DNA of 64,000 bases from NCBI GenBank assembly GCA_013398955.1, contig VWPU01010335.1:44778-108777 (forward strand). The letters run 5' to 3'. This stretch comes from Callaeas wilsoni. Lineage: Eukaryota; Chordata; Aves; Passeriformes; Callaeidae. Positions 12,401 to 27,400 of this stretch are shown here, piece after piece. The first letter of the stretch is position 1. Each line of letters opens with the position of its first letter. The notes under the pieces are model-generated. The model was given only the letters and a program-made list of their open reading frames with translations, was not told where the DNA came from and ran no database searches. Both the position numbers and the translations under genes were made by a program.

Positions 12401-15400
12401 CAGTCCTGTTTAAAATGTAAATCTAAGTCTGTATTTAAGGCTCAAGGTCCACAAATCATTGAAGCATCTGTGTTATATTAAGGCTCTTCAGAGTGCTTAA
12501 GTTCCTTGGAGAATAGGTTCTCAAGTGGTTCCTGTGAAGGGAGGCATAGTAGTATAGGCTTAAATGATTTACTGAGATGAGTCTGGAGAACAGATACAGA
12601 GACTATAGTTATAGTTGCTTCCACATCGGATTTCCCAGCCCAAACTACCTGATAATTGACTTTATAAAGGTGCTGTATTGTTTTGCCTTTTTTTTTTTCT
12701 GTCTCTAGATTTCTATTGAAATAAAAAAATAAAAATGTCTGGGGATGTTATGTAGGGGCAGGGGACTGATTCATCAAGGGCTTCTGACAGTGACTACTAA
12801 CAGGTGTTTAGGGGAAGAGAGTAAGAAGTACAGCAGTGACAGAAAGATCCTATCTTTCAGATTCTGATACACAGAGCTCTAAAGATGTTACAGAACAGGT
12901 TTTGATATTTTTTTCCTCTTCCAGGATTAAGTGGCTTCAACAAGGAAGCAGAGGGCTTTTTGGGAATGTGTTTGAAGATGATGTCTATATTCTTATTGAT
13001 ACATCTCAGTCTATGAACAACAAGCTGCCACTAGTGAAGGAAAAAATATTTCAGCTAATACAGGTATGATAAAGTTGACTGTGAAGGCTGAGGAGCATTT
13101 TCAAGTGAACGGATCTTTTCTGAATGGTTGTTACTCTACGTTTTATTTATTTTTTAAAATATTTTTTAAAAATAGCAGCTTTATAAAAATATTTAGATTT
13201 TTCTTCATGTGCTCATTTTTCAGTTAAGAATTTATATTTTCCCCTCATTTATACAACTATTGAAAAAATCTGGAGAAAATATTAAAAATTGAAAAGGCTT
13301 AAGTAGTTCTTTCCCCCAAGCCACCTCCCTTCTAAAAAAAGAAAAACAACCAACCAACCAACCAACCAACAACAACAACAAAAAAACCAAACCAAAAACA
13401 AGCTATGCAATGAAACACCTTTTGGCATTTTCATTTTTGCATTTAAGCAGTGTCATCCAATTCCATTGGCTTGCTGTGATTTGTAATGTGTTCTAGATTC
13501 ACTTTCATACTTCTGCAGTAGAGGGTGTACAATGTTTTGAACGTCCTTGCATCTTACAGTGACCCAGAACTTTACAAAGGGACTGATAAAGTGCAGAAGT
13601 ACTTCAAAAGCTGTAAGTGCTGGGAGACACACCTAAGACAGGATTTGTCTTACCTAGTTTTAGAAGTCTACCTAAATCTACCTAATGATGTCACCTAAGC
13701 TAACATTAATATTTCAGAGACATGATTAATCTTAAATTTCTTTAGTCCTAAGAGAAGTAACTGAAATAAAAATTCAGTCTGGCATTGATGGCAATCATTA
13801 GTAGGACTAAAAATACTAAAACTGTGACAGAGAGGTTTTTGAGCTAAGTGCTCAAGTCATAGAACATAGTACCTTGTGGTCTTCTAAGCAGACCAGCACT
13901 AGAAATATATTAGATACTGTGCCAGAAGGTTTCACAGGCAGCTGCACAAAAATTGTGATGAAAGGGTGGCAAAGACTCCAGGCTCTGAAAGTTTGTACTT
14001 GCCTGTACAAATCTTCCCTGACTTATAACTTCTGTCCAAAAAGCTACTTTAGCAAATTCTTGATTTTCTCCTGCTGTCCTAGTTCCCCTTGCCAGTGCTC
14101 TTTATATGATTCTTGTTCTGCTCCTCTAAATGATATTGTACTCTCTTTCTGATTTCAATTTCCCTTGGTAAGCAGTAATAATCTCTTTCTTGCACCACTG
14201 ATCATACCCAGTTTCATGCCCTCCTACACATTTGCTGTTTAAATTGTTTGAGAAATATGAGTATATGGAGACTTACTTTGGGAATTTCAAGCAATCTTAA
14301 TAGTTGCAAGCAATAATTGCCTCTGGTTTTGTCTCTGTACACCATAACTTTTATCATATATGTTATCATAATTTATTGTAACCATATAATTAACTATGTA
14401 TTAATGAAAACAATTGCTAGTACTCATTATTTCGGGATACAAGTATATTTTCTTTTAATAGTAGGTAAAATTCAGATGGTGTCTCTTGCAGGAACAACTG
14501 AGATACAAGAAGAGATTTAACTTCGTGAAGTTTAGTGCCCAAGCAGTGGCATGGCAAGAGAAACTTGCTGAGGTTAATGAGGAAAGTTTGCAAGATGCTT
14601 GGCTTTGGGTAAAAGGGCTTGAGGTAATATGGCAGCTGATTATCACAAAGAGTGTTTGTTCGAAACTGTATATGTTTCTCCACTATCTGTATGGTTAGGG
14701 AGATTTTGCATAGACTAAGTATTTGACTTGAGTAAGCAAAAAGTATAGATGATGGATAAAATTAAGTAGATCTGAATACAATGTGTGTCAGGTATAATAA
14801 TCCTTTAACAATGGACCTGTTTATAAGATCATATTAATTCAACTTGCAGCCTGCTATGTTTAGTAGCTGCAATGCGAGCATTGGCCAATTTGAATTCCGT
14901 AGGAACCATGTCATTGCTCAGACCCTGTGTCTAAATTTGTCATTCTTGCTGCAGGGCTGATGCATGGATGAGAGGTGTTGCTGGCAGACTTACAGCTCAG
15001 AGGTGGTACAGGAAACCAAAGCCAGCAAACTGAAGAAGCATTTCAAGTCCCTTTTGATGGACAGACAGCTAACTTTAGGTGCCATAGAAACATGAGAACA
15101 AACATACTCAGACCAAACATCCTTCTATCTCTCCAGTATTCTTTCTCTGACAGTGGCCAAAATCGGAGTTTTTTTCCCTGAAACAGAGCAGAACTGCTTG
15201 TAGTCAGCCACAGTCATCCACCAGATTGTAACTATCAGCAGCTTTAGGACCACTTAATGTGTAAAATTTGGACAGCAATGTTATGAACACAGGACTGAAA
15301 ATCAGTTGTGTAAAGCTATAGATACATCCCACATTATGTTTTCTAGCACAAAACCCCATGTTCACATAATAAAACTCCTCAGCATTTTGACAGTTCTTCC

Positions 15401-18400
15401 TCAGACTTAATATGAAATTCCTGGGAACGAGGGAATTGGGGAAGCTACATAGTGCCTCTGAGACCACAAAGCAAGATCAATAACTTGGTATTCTCAGAAA
15501 ATACTAACATGCCAACACACAGAAAAAAAGAAAGTATTCGTGTGCGCTCCCTGAATAGCTGAACACTTGTAACTGAGCTTATTTAGCCTTATTTTGCTGC
15601 CCTTCTTGAGGCTTGAAAACTTGGCTCTGTTTAAGCCATGTATGTTGCACAGCATCATGCAAGTTCAATAATACTTTGGAGTATCATATTTTGATACCAT
15701 CTTGTATATGTGAATGGCCTTTTCCATCATTATTCATAAACGTGTGAATTTTTAATTATAGATTTCATTCTAAGTTCAGATTAGGTATCTGAAATGGAAT
15801 AGGAAATGGCACAAGAATGGTCTACTTTCTTTCAGGGATGACATCTGCTGCTGACCTTTTAGCCTTTTGTAAGCATTGCAGGCGTAAGTCTGAGATCAAA
15901 AAGCTGGCTTTGCAGTGAAGCTGAAATGAACAGAGGGTTGCTCTGGAATATTAATCAGAGTAGATCCTTTGATCCCATTTTATGCTCTTTGGTCCCAAGA
16001 TTATGAATAAAGAAGCTGAGCTATAAACAGTTACTAACTGTTGCTTAAAAATCCTTTAGATGGGATAATATTTAACATTTCAGTGGTAGTAATGTCATAT
16101 AGTTTAAATATGTAATTGTTGTTTAAACACTGATAAAACTGCTGTTCATTTCTAACAGTAGCAATTGAGAAACCTAAAATGAACAGCTTTCACCATAAGG
16201 TATGTGGCTATTTTCTGCACATCATCAGCATCCACCCTATGTTCCCATGATGTGAAAAGAAGTGAAAGAAGCTGTTTTGTCTCAAATCAGTTCAAAACTA
16301 TTATCAAAAAGAGGCAGGATGGCAAATTTACACATGATAATGAGCAATATGTCTAAAACTATAATTACTAAATCATCAAGAGTATTAGATAAATTTAACA
16401 GCTTAGGCTGGTTATTTCTTATGGGTGGGTACTGGTAAGGATTGCTTGTGAGTTAGAAGATAAGATTATTAAGTAGATGAGCTATCACATTGCCTGGCCC
16501 ATGCACTCTTATGTAGCCATACAGAGTAACTCTCAGAATGTACCTTCTGTGCCATTTCACCTGATTTCCTTTGCCCTTTTTAATAGAACTGATTACTGCT
16601 GGGAAGGACTGGAAGAAGTTTTAACACGATTAATTGGACTGAAGAAATAATGCTATCTCTTAGCATGTTTTTGCATGTATGGGTCAATGTTAGATATTTA
16701 CATTTATCTTCTGTAAGGCATTATATACATAGATCCCAAATGTCTTCTTGCACCACTACAATCCTCACTGCCCTCCAGAGCAGTACTCAGGTGTTATACA
16801 AGCATAAAACAGACTCTTATCTTTTTAGAGGTATTGCTTTGGTTCCATTAAAAGACTAAGACTTGATGAGATAGTTTTTCATAGTGGTAAAACCTTACAT
16901 GTACCTTTAGTTTGGAAGGTTTTGTACATAATGTTTGAAAGGTTGACAGTTGAAGATATAAAATGTAGGGTTTAGGTTCCTAAGCCATGAAATGCATTTC
17001 AGTGAGTTTAGTGTAAAAAGAAGAAAGATAGATCACGATCACTAAGTATGTGAATGACACAGGAAAAATGCTAGTATTACTCTGATGGAAAATGGAAATT
17101 TTTAGTGAGCACAGCGCATGAGCTGGGCATATTTTGTTGCTATACCTTACTTTTTTTGTGCTAAAATATTAATGATATTTAGATTAATGTGCCCAAGGGG
17201 TAGATGGAAGAGAGCCTGGAAAAATATGTTTGGAAAATCCAGAACTCCTTTACCAGTTTTTGAGAAATAAACTTGTGCAACTCTTTTGTGCAAGTTTTGA
17301 ACTGTTTGGTTAAGTAAAGTATGTGTTTCAAGGGAGTGTGATGAGTCAGTGAGCAGGAGCATCAGTGGGAAAAATGAAGAGAATATATCTTTTGTCTTAC
17401 ATCTTCCTATCTGTTTATAGTTTTTTAGTGATTGCTTTTTCTTGTATAGCTCAGATTTCTGCTGCCAGCATTTTGCTTATGTGTGTTTGCATAAGCACTG
17501 AATACCAATCTGGTACCAATTTATGTTACTTTGACACTTGCTTAGCTTTGTAGCTACATGACATAAATGTTTTCACCATTTTACTAGTCATTTTGGTTCT
17601 GTATTATCCCTTGAATTAGTACACTGTCATTATGAATTTAAGAACAGAGGCAAAGAACTGTTAGTATTTATAGCTGTTTCTTTGTCTTTTTCTCTTTGGT
17701 TTCTTAGGTTGGAAGTTCCACAAATACACTCAAAGCTCTCCAGATTGCTCTTGCTGATACTGACACTCAGGCTATTTATCTCTTGACTGATGGGAGACCT
17801 GACCAGGTAAATCAAAATGAGAAAACAGAAAATGCAGAGAAGTGGTATCAGAAGTTGGAATTACAAGATGAATGTCATGCCTGCACTGCTAAGTCTTGCG
17901 GAGTCTCTTGGATGTTTATCAGCATTGTTTCAAAGTTTTTTTAGCTAAGAGCATAAATTAATATTTTACCAAAGAATAATTTGGCTTCATGTACACTTCT
18001 TCATATTCTTATTTTTAATATTTTTATTACGTTCAAAATTAGTGAATAAGTAATTTATTTTTTCCCTTTTTAATAATGTCTTTTATGAATTACGATATAC
18101 CTTTTTCACGGTAAAAAAAGGAAATGGCCAATATTGCTTTTAACTATTAAAGTGCAACCAACACAACAATTATATTGCAAGCATTGCTGAATTTGTGAAG
18201 ATTTTTGAGTATTTTGAACAACGGAAGTGTTATCAGAATTTAGAGAACTGAGTCAATAGGTTTTTTCTACCAGATCCTTTAGCATTTTTGGAGATGGTAG
18301 ATCTCCTTTTTCACCTAATTTTTATTTCTTTATGGGAGGAAGAAACTAGCTTTCCTATTTTCTCAGCCTCTACTTTGTTTCCTGGTATTGAATCAACTTT

Positions 18401-21400
18401 TCTTTGAACTAATTTAGTTTCTTAAAAATATCTACACTCTTATACCTCCAAAAATATTTTTTAAATATGTCCAGTGATACTAAACACTAATGTAGAAGTT
18501 TAATTTCCTATACGTTGGTAATTTCTTTTAAAACTTCAGAAACAAAGAGTACTGATTATATTACAATTTGCATCATGTGCCTTAAGGCATTTATCAGGCT
18601 TTCAAAATCAGTTTTAAATTAGCTCATTTAGCTCATTTCTGATTGAAATAGCAAGCTGTATAAAGTGGATGCTTTTAACTGACCTATATCCGTCTCTGAG
18701 CAACAGAACGAATGATTAAATTCTTACAAATTCTCCATGTTTTGATAAATATGTTTCTAGATGCCACATTTTTAACATAAGGGGTTTTTTTTTATTTTCA
18801 GCCTCCCCAGATAATTTTGGCTGAGGTCCAGCTTTACCGTAAAATTCCCATTCATACTGTCTCCTTCAACTGTGATGATATAGAAGCCAATACATTTTTG
18901 TATGAGCTATCTACTAAAACAGAGGGACGGTTTCATTATTACAACATTTATTTGAGTGATCCTGATACTACAGAGTTTATTGTTGTGAGTATCTGAAAAT
19001 AAATATATTTACTGCTTCACGCTACTTCAAAGAGCCACGACTTGCATTATTGTGATTTTTTATTACAGTAGATTACTAAAAAAAGAGAGGGTTAATCCTA
19101 GTCAGATTTGACATGATATGAAAGCAATAATATGATTATTTTGCTTGTAAAATTTTTCTAGACCTCAACAAAAAATCCAAAATATAATGCAAAGTACATT
19201 TGTAGTGCTGTTGTTGCAAACACATTCTCCCTCCCCTGATGCCCCTCATCTGAAAACTAAAACCTAAAAATACATGTAGACCAAATCAGCTCTGTAAGAA
19301 ACATGATCTCTGCTCTTTAAGAAATAAGTTACTGTTTAAAATGAAAATATGGTTTGTATCCTGTTAATAAATAAGAGAATGCAGAGCTGAACTTGAATGA
19401 TAATGATTCTATGGATTTTGTTACAAGTTTGTTTGACAGTAGCTGCTGGGGAGATATCTATAAAGAGTGAAATGACTAGAATAGCAGTCATCTATCAAGT
19501 GTGACTAAGCAGCTCAACAATCCCCAAAAGGAAATTTCTGAATAGACTAAGAGAAACACCCATTTGAAATGTATTCTTGCTTTTAATTAAAGTTATCACT
19601 CAGTGAATTGATTGCATCAATTTCAGAAATGGTGGAAGTGGAACTGTGAGAACAAGCAGGAACAAGACAGTAGCGGGAAATCTGAACTTTGCAGATACCA
19701 ATTAGAAGGAAGATGTGAAAATAATCCAGCTCTTGAAAAATATCAATGTACTGGGCAGTTTCAGTGATTCTGCTGGTGTGGACTGTGTGGCACTGCTCAT
19801 GCTGGAAAAATGAGGGCCAGAGTCTATGTTGTACATCTTCAGGCTTGGAGTTGGGAGCCTATGGCCCTGTGGGAGCTGTAAAGGGATCATCGTTGGAATT
19901 TCCTTCCTCTTTCCTCCTCTAGTCCAAATGATTCCTAGTCAGTTCCACTGTTCACTTGAAGAGTATGTTTTATGCTTCCCTAGGCCAATATGTTATACAG
20001 CTGAGAGCTGTAGAATGACAGGCTACCCCTTGTAATGTACATATCTTGTATTGTATTTTATTTATTTGTTTATTTATTTTCTTGCTTACTTGAAATGAGT
20101 GGAGCTACTGACCTCATTACCTTATTCAGAAATACAGCTGTTAATATCTCAAGAGATAACTGGCTAGTTAGGGAATGCTTGCCATTTTCCTAGAAAGGAA
20201 GAATAATTTTAAAGGCTATAATGCCAAGCACAAGAGCCTACCTGAAAAAGTATACAAAATTTGGAAGCTGTCCTGAGTCATTGTTCAGAATTATTATCAG
20301 AACTTGCATCGTTTCAGTTCAGAAATGAAACATATTTTGGAGTAATTGTACTAAAACATTTGATTTTCTTTTTGTTAGAATAAAGACATACATCTTTTGA
20401 AAAGAGAAATTGATCAAGGAGAGAAAGATCTAGAGAAAGTGAAGACCTTTCATGAGAAAAGTCTGATGATGAATTCTTATAATGAAGAAAATTATCCAGA
20501 GAATAAGTATGTCCTCATTCTGTTATTATGTTAATAATAGGTGGGAACTATCTCTTACATTTCTCCTTTTTAAAGGAAGGGTTGTTGCTTTCTTACTGTC
20601 GGGGGTTCTTTTTAACAGCCAAGGTAATGGAAAAGAAAAATCTGGAAAAATTTACTAATACTGAGATGCCTGAAACAAAATTATCTCAAATATACCAATA
20701 GTCTCAACATACTATGAATAATTAAAGCAAAGAGAGGAAATTATTTTTTTGTCTCCAACACTTGGTATAGTTGGTCCCTCTGACCTAGAGAATTCATGAA
20801 AAATTATTTTCATCTAAGTAGAGCTGGCTTGATACTTCATGACTAAATGGCCACTTATTGGGATATGCTCATTGAAACATAAATTATGTACAAATATATT
20901 TGTGTATTTATTTGTGCAGTGATAGTAAAAAACATTAAAAATTGCATTAAAAGCAATCATAATTTTAAGATAGAAATCTGTTTAAAATAGTAAAGGAATG
21001 AAAATAAAGTAAAAATTATTAAAAGTGGACAGTGATGTGTTACGATTTCATGTGTGAAAGGGCAGGTGGGATATCCAGTATGAAAATATTTTTAAGTGTT
21101 TATTTCAGAATTTGCATATTTTATTTTTAATTAATGCTGGGACATAGATATGTATGTGTGTGTATATATATATGTTCATATGTATGTATGTGGCAGATAT
21201 TTTCATTGCTGATGGTGGTTACTTAGCCCTGGGATTCAAAGTAGCTACTGCAGAACATTCTGTCCTTATTAAAAATACATGAGGGTGCTACCTTAAAAGT
21301 AATGAACATCTTTTAAATAAACTAAGAAATTACATTTAAATAATTAAAAAACTTAAGAATATTTTAACCTCCTTTGAACTCTCCTTTGAAATGCATATTA

Positions 21401-24400
21401 GTATAACAGAGAAAATACTTTGCACTGTTCAAAGCACTCGAAGTCAGTGTTTAAATTGCCAGAAAACTTCAGCTTAGTGTTTTTTAAACACTTGTAGTAT
21501 ATTTGAGGTAATTTCTTTTTGTCACTTACAAGCAGTAATCACAGGCAGACACACACTGCCTCCCTCTGTGTAAACACACTGAAGAGCTGAGTGCTTCTCT
21601 TAGCAGTAGGCTATGCTGTGCTTCAGAAGAACCATCAGTGCCATCGCATGAGCAAACCTGGCAAAGCACTGCTGACAGCCCAGCCCGAAGAAGGAAAGCC
21701 TTATATGCAGGTGAGAGTCAAACGAGCTGTAATTGTTAGCAGAATTCATTCACTACCTTGAAAAGATTCTGTTGCAAATAGCAAAAATCATCCCTCGTTT
21801 TGGGAGCAAATAAAGTGTTTGCCGACTTAAGTAATCATCATTTTGAAAATCTTAACTTCTCTTCATCTCTACTTTTCAGCCATCCTACTCATTTGGCCCA
21901 AACAGACAAACAAATGTCTGCTCATCTGTGCTTTGTCACAGGCCCTGCCATGAAGAAGTAGCTATTTTAGCAGAATGTTTTGAAAGCTCTCTAAACCGTT
22001 TTTTAACGGTAGATATTAAACCCTAATCTCTTTTTATTCTAAGTAAGTACATAATTGGCAAGAATGAAGAGGTGATATATATTTCACCAATTACAGCATT
22101 ACTTACACTAATGTTTCCCCTTACTGCACCCATAATACTACTTTTCTCCTGGGAGTCCTTTGTATGCAGTCTGAAACCAAATTTACCCAGCTGAAGTAAA
22201 ATAAACCCTCACCCTTGGGGAAAGTACAAAGTACAACTTAGTGGTGAAGTAGTTTTGTGTTTGAGGTCTTGTGTAGGCAGTCCCTGAAAAACTGAATACC
22301 AAAGAGGAACTCAAAAATCCCAGGCATGTATTTGAGCAGTAAGTTAGCTCTTCCTTTCTTTCCTTTTCAACAACTACAGATCAAACAAAGACGAGCCTGC
22401 TGCGAATCCTGAGCCGTGGTGTGAAATCTAGGGAAGAAAGCCCAGAGGAAGGAGTGTCTCCAGGGGAAAAGAGTTTTCCTGTCAAGAAGGGTGTGAAATA
22501 TACAACCATTTTCAAAGGCAAGTTGACAGAACAAGAAGCTCGGAGTGGGGCAGATGATAGATAACATTTCTCCCGTTACATTTGTTACTAACAATGCCTC
22601 CTTTGAGGCAAAACCGTGCAGATCTGCAGTACAAAGGACTGAAACTCAGCAGAGATGCAGAGATGGACGTGAAGCTGGGTATTGTGATGGTGTCCTTACA
22701 GCTGTCACCAGACTCCTGCCAGTTCCCAAACAAGCAGTTTACAATGGGGTTTTCAATGGGGCTTAGAAATACATCCAGATAGTATTAATTTCTTTCAGTA
22801 ATTAGTCCAACTCTGAACTTTATGATACATCCTCTAGGTCATTCTAAAACCTTACCTATGACACTTGAAGATGTTTGAATTTTTTACATTTCACCATCTT
22901 ATGTTTAGTTTTTTTATGTATCTTTTATACAGGTTTTCATGGTGGTGTACCTTAAATTAGCTACTCCTGGACATCTTATTAGTGGTAGTACTTGGTATTG
23001 CATTTTGACTTGGGAAATAAACTGGTTAATCTGGTTTTGGTCAAAAATAAATCAACTGAAACAAACTTAAGTTTAAAAAAATTAATTGCCCACCTATTTT
23101 ATAGATTTCTTCACTTGTTAATTAGGGCTTGTGAGGCTTATGGTAACACTGTTACTATTGATCAAGCACCACATAAGCGAGGAAAACTACTTCTCACTCA
23201 TTAATTTAGGAACTGGGATGTTGTATAGTCTTTGTGTGTGATGTTGCTTGTAGGCTCAAATAAAAAAAATGGTGCTGTTACATGGCAACTTATTTAGGCA
23301 TGCTTTTGTGTGCACAAAACCTCTGAGATAACAAAATGCAAATCTTTTCTCTTAGATCTGAAAATGCAGAATGTGAAAGGGGCATCTAAAAGGTATGTCT
23401 GTGCGTGTATAAATGCGTAACAAAACTTACAGTTTATATTTTTTCTTCAGTCATTTCAAACCTTTCAAACATATTTCTACCTTGTGCTACATCTCACAGT
23501 CTCTCTTTTCTAGCTCTCTGGATATCTCTTCGGCTCTTTGGTTAAAGACCCATGGCTTGGCTGCTAGGCGACTGACCATCACGGATGCCTTAGCTCCTAC
23601 AACTGTCCCTCGCAGTACAAAATACATCCCAGTTCTGGACAAGCATGTAGTTTCTAAAGTATTTGATAAGGTAAAACTCTTATGCTGTTTGAAAGCTAGA
23701 ACAAAACTTGATAGTGTTTTCAAAAGTATTTTTAAAACTAATTTCTGTGAATGTTGTAATAGCATTCTCTGGTATTGTAGATTGTTGATGTGCACTAAAT
23801 GTATAATGCACATCATGAACTGAATGTTCATTCATGCATCAGTAAGAAGATAAAACTGATAATTAATAGGAGTATTTCTTGCATACTTTACCCTTAAGTT
23901 TTTTAACAGTTACCAACTGATAGCAGCATGCAGCCATTGGGTGTTTGGCAATTTCTTGAGCACCACAGCCTCCACTGATAATTATTAATTCACTGGAGTA
24001 TGTATTTCATTCCATAAAGTCATATGGAAAAGGGTGCTGGTGCACAGTTTGTGGATTTGTGCATTCTCAACTTTTACATGTGACTGCTAAGACCGTTTGA
24101 AAAGTATTGTAATTCAGTAATTAAAAGTAAATTCTGACAGGTTTAAGTAAGACAGTTGTAAGATTATGCAAAATTTATGGGGAATTTTGTATCATAAAGT
24201 TCTAATTGCCATTCCACTTAAAGGAAATCCATTTCATGGCAGGTTGCTCTAATTTTTCTTGGGTGATGCATCCTACAAAAGTCCTATGAATATGCTGCAG
24301 CTCATTTCAATTAATAAAGACTGTTTCTTTAAACAATACTCAAAGTAAAAGCTAAACAACTTTTTTTTGTTTTTTTAAGATCAGGGATTTATAGTAGAAT

Positions 24401-27400
24401 GTGGTATTAAACTAAGTAAAAGATTTGTAGCAAATGTACACTATTTTACATTTTAAAGTATTCATGCTTGTTTTTTTAAATTTAGGAATGGGAATTTTTG
24501 CTAAAGCATGCAGAGTGTAGAAGAAAAACCAGTTCCTCTCTTTGGTAAAACCAGTTCCTCTCTTTTGGTAAAACCAAGTCAAAACTAAGATCTGTAAGGA
24601 TTTTCTTTTAAGTGTGATTTTTTAAAAATAAAATTAAAAGATGTCTTTTTCGATGAGAACATTAAAAAAAGATACATTTTAACATTTCAGATGTAAAATA
24701 GCCATTTTTCCAAAAAATTCAGACATCTAATGATTACAAAACTGTGCAAAACGCTCTACTGTAAATGTCAAACAAAAGACACCGTGAATTTCACAAAACT
24801 CTTACATCTCATTTGTGACCACACTTCTTTTTCCATCTTCCTTTGAATATACCTAAGAGGACCTCTTTCTTCCATGTTTCTCAATGAACAGCCCTTTGAG
24901 TCCTTTACAGACAACCCTTGCAAAAACCAAAGCAGTCTGTAAAACAGACTGTCTGTCTCTGAAAGTAGTCTAAACTGTGATTCAGCAAGTACTGTGTACA
25001 AGTACTTTTTAATGGCAATTCATAGGAACTCCTAGTGGTCTAGTTCAGGACTGAATTAAGTTCAGTGTTATTTGAATGAACAGGTGCTGTACAGAATCCA
25101 AACAGTGATTCATGGGCTTTCTTTAGATTCAGGGATGTAAAGGCAAAATAATATTTTTTGTAATTTCTTCATACCTGCTAATCTCCATTAGTCGTAATAA
25201 GACAGTTTCTCAGGCAGTGGATAATTATTGTTCTATGTGTAGGGGAATGGATTTTTCTGGATCTGAAGCTGAGTCTAGAAAAGAAAAAGAAGGTTGAGGG
25301 TTGCACACAAGGTGAAAGCTGTAGAATTTTTGAGGTACAGAACCCCCTTTACCTCAAGCTTCACGCCAGCATATCAAGAAAATAGGGTGAGACTAGACAG
25401 TGAGCTTGAATAGGAGACTTTAAGAATCTTCATTATTCCAGTACTTCAGAAGATTTCCTTGAAGATAATAAATGTACAAATAATTTTGCATTCTTCCTTC
25501 TGAGATCTTAGTTTTCTTGGTGTGGAATGCAGGCATCCTTGTTTGCTTTCCAGGGGATAGTATAATTTTTATTTTTGGCCTTTGCCAGCAGCATTGATGG
25601 AATAAGTATGAACAGTTTTCTTACCTCAGAGATGCAGCAAGAGAAAGGTTTCCATGACAACTGTTCGTTAACAAAAGGCTGACCTGTTGTTTTCAGTTCT
25701 GTGCGATCTGTCAGTTTCACCTGAGTTATTTCAAAGAGGTTAATTTATTAAAATACCCATCCAGATTCATATTCAGAAAAAAAAAAATGGCTTGGGAGCT
25801 TGTCTAAATTATGCTATGGTAATTCTGGGGGAAACCTTCCCTGTAGAATCATGTGAGTATATGTTGCAGGTTGTGGCATCTAAGTGCAGGTTTGCAAGTC
25901 ATGGAGTTTTGACTCAATGCTTTGCTCAAAGGAATCAGATTCAGCCAACAAAACCATCTTTCTTTGGTCTAAAATAAGAAAAATTTTATAGGGTCACTGT
26001 GCTTTGGTTATGTCTTTAAGATTTTGAAATTCGGGGTTTGAAATAAAAGCCATTTTGAAACAAGTGAATTATTTTAGTGTGAAAGTCAAAGTATTTAACT
26101 TAGAAAATGACAAAATATTTTGGCAATAAAAAATTTCTCAGTGATTTCTATCAGCTGAATCTGTCAAATTTCACTTGACTTCGTGGGCAGTTTTCAGTGT
26201 TCTCAAAGTATCCATAGTATTTCAAGTTTAGTATTTGCTAAGAACACATTCCATTCTGGTTTTTGTCTTCAAAAGTATAATAAGGTGTTTATGCTTGTCT
26301 GCCTCTTCTATTCTATTCAAAGTATTTTATAAACTGTATTAAATATTCATGTTGCAAATTACGCTGTTTGTACTTGAAATTACTCTCAGAATTTGTAAGG
26401 CAATGTAGACATGGGCTCCTACATGGTGAGGCCCCACTGAACTCCTGTTAACTTGGTTCGAGTAACATCATAGACAAGGGTCGTGGCATTACAGAACTCG
26501 AAGAGGGGTCATCACTTCCCTGCCTTTCAGACTTCACCTGGAAATGACAAGTAGCCAGATATCACTGCTCAGAATTATGGGCAGAGATTTACCTCATCTG
26601 TCTCTGGCAAGATACTTTCACTGACATGTTCCCATTGTCTTTAGCTTCTAAGTGATTTTAAGATTAATTTAATATTAGGAGCTTTGGTGTGGTCTGGCAC
26701 TGATGTGACACAGATTTATTAATCAGAGAGACAATGTCCTTGGAAAGAGAGGGTGATATAAAGTCACACCACTGCTCCTAAGAAAATGATTTATACTGTT
26801 GCAATTTGCTATCTTGCTCTATCTCAGCTATGCTGAGATGATTCAAACACAAATAAAGTATCACTGAAAAATGTTCTCAATTAAATAATTCTCTTTATTT
26901 CTCTATTTTCTGATTGTTTGTCTTATTCTCCCTACAGGGGTTTTAGTTTAATGTAAATTGAACCTCATCCATGTTTTTCTCATTCTTTTCTCATTTATAT
27001 CCTGATCTCAGACAGGCACATGGGGAAGATTTCCACTCAATCATATGCGTTGAAGAGTTTTGGGGAGAGGAACATTCTCTTTCTTCTCTAGTTCTTCCTT
27101 GGATTTTTTCCTGTTTATATTCAACATCAGGACACTGATGTTTTTCTTTTACAAACTACTGAGTAATTTAAGAGGCTGAAAGATGATGAGACTCTGGACT
27201 GAGAGTTTGGAAGGCCTCTTTCCTCCTCTTTTGCTGTCCATTTCTACCCTTCTCTCTGCCTTTTGAAGTTCTATTCATAATTGTATTTGGTTTTATTTTT
27301 TAACAAAGTTGACTTACATAGGTGTTGTATTGGGACATTTGACAAATATTGAAGTTCCTGTTTCTGATGAACCTGATTAGATTCCTTATTAATCAAGACA

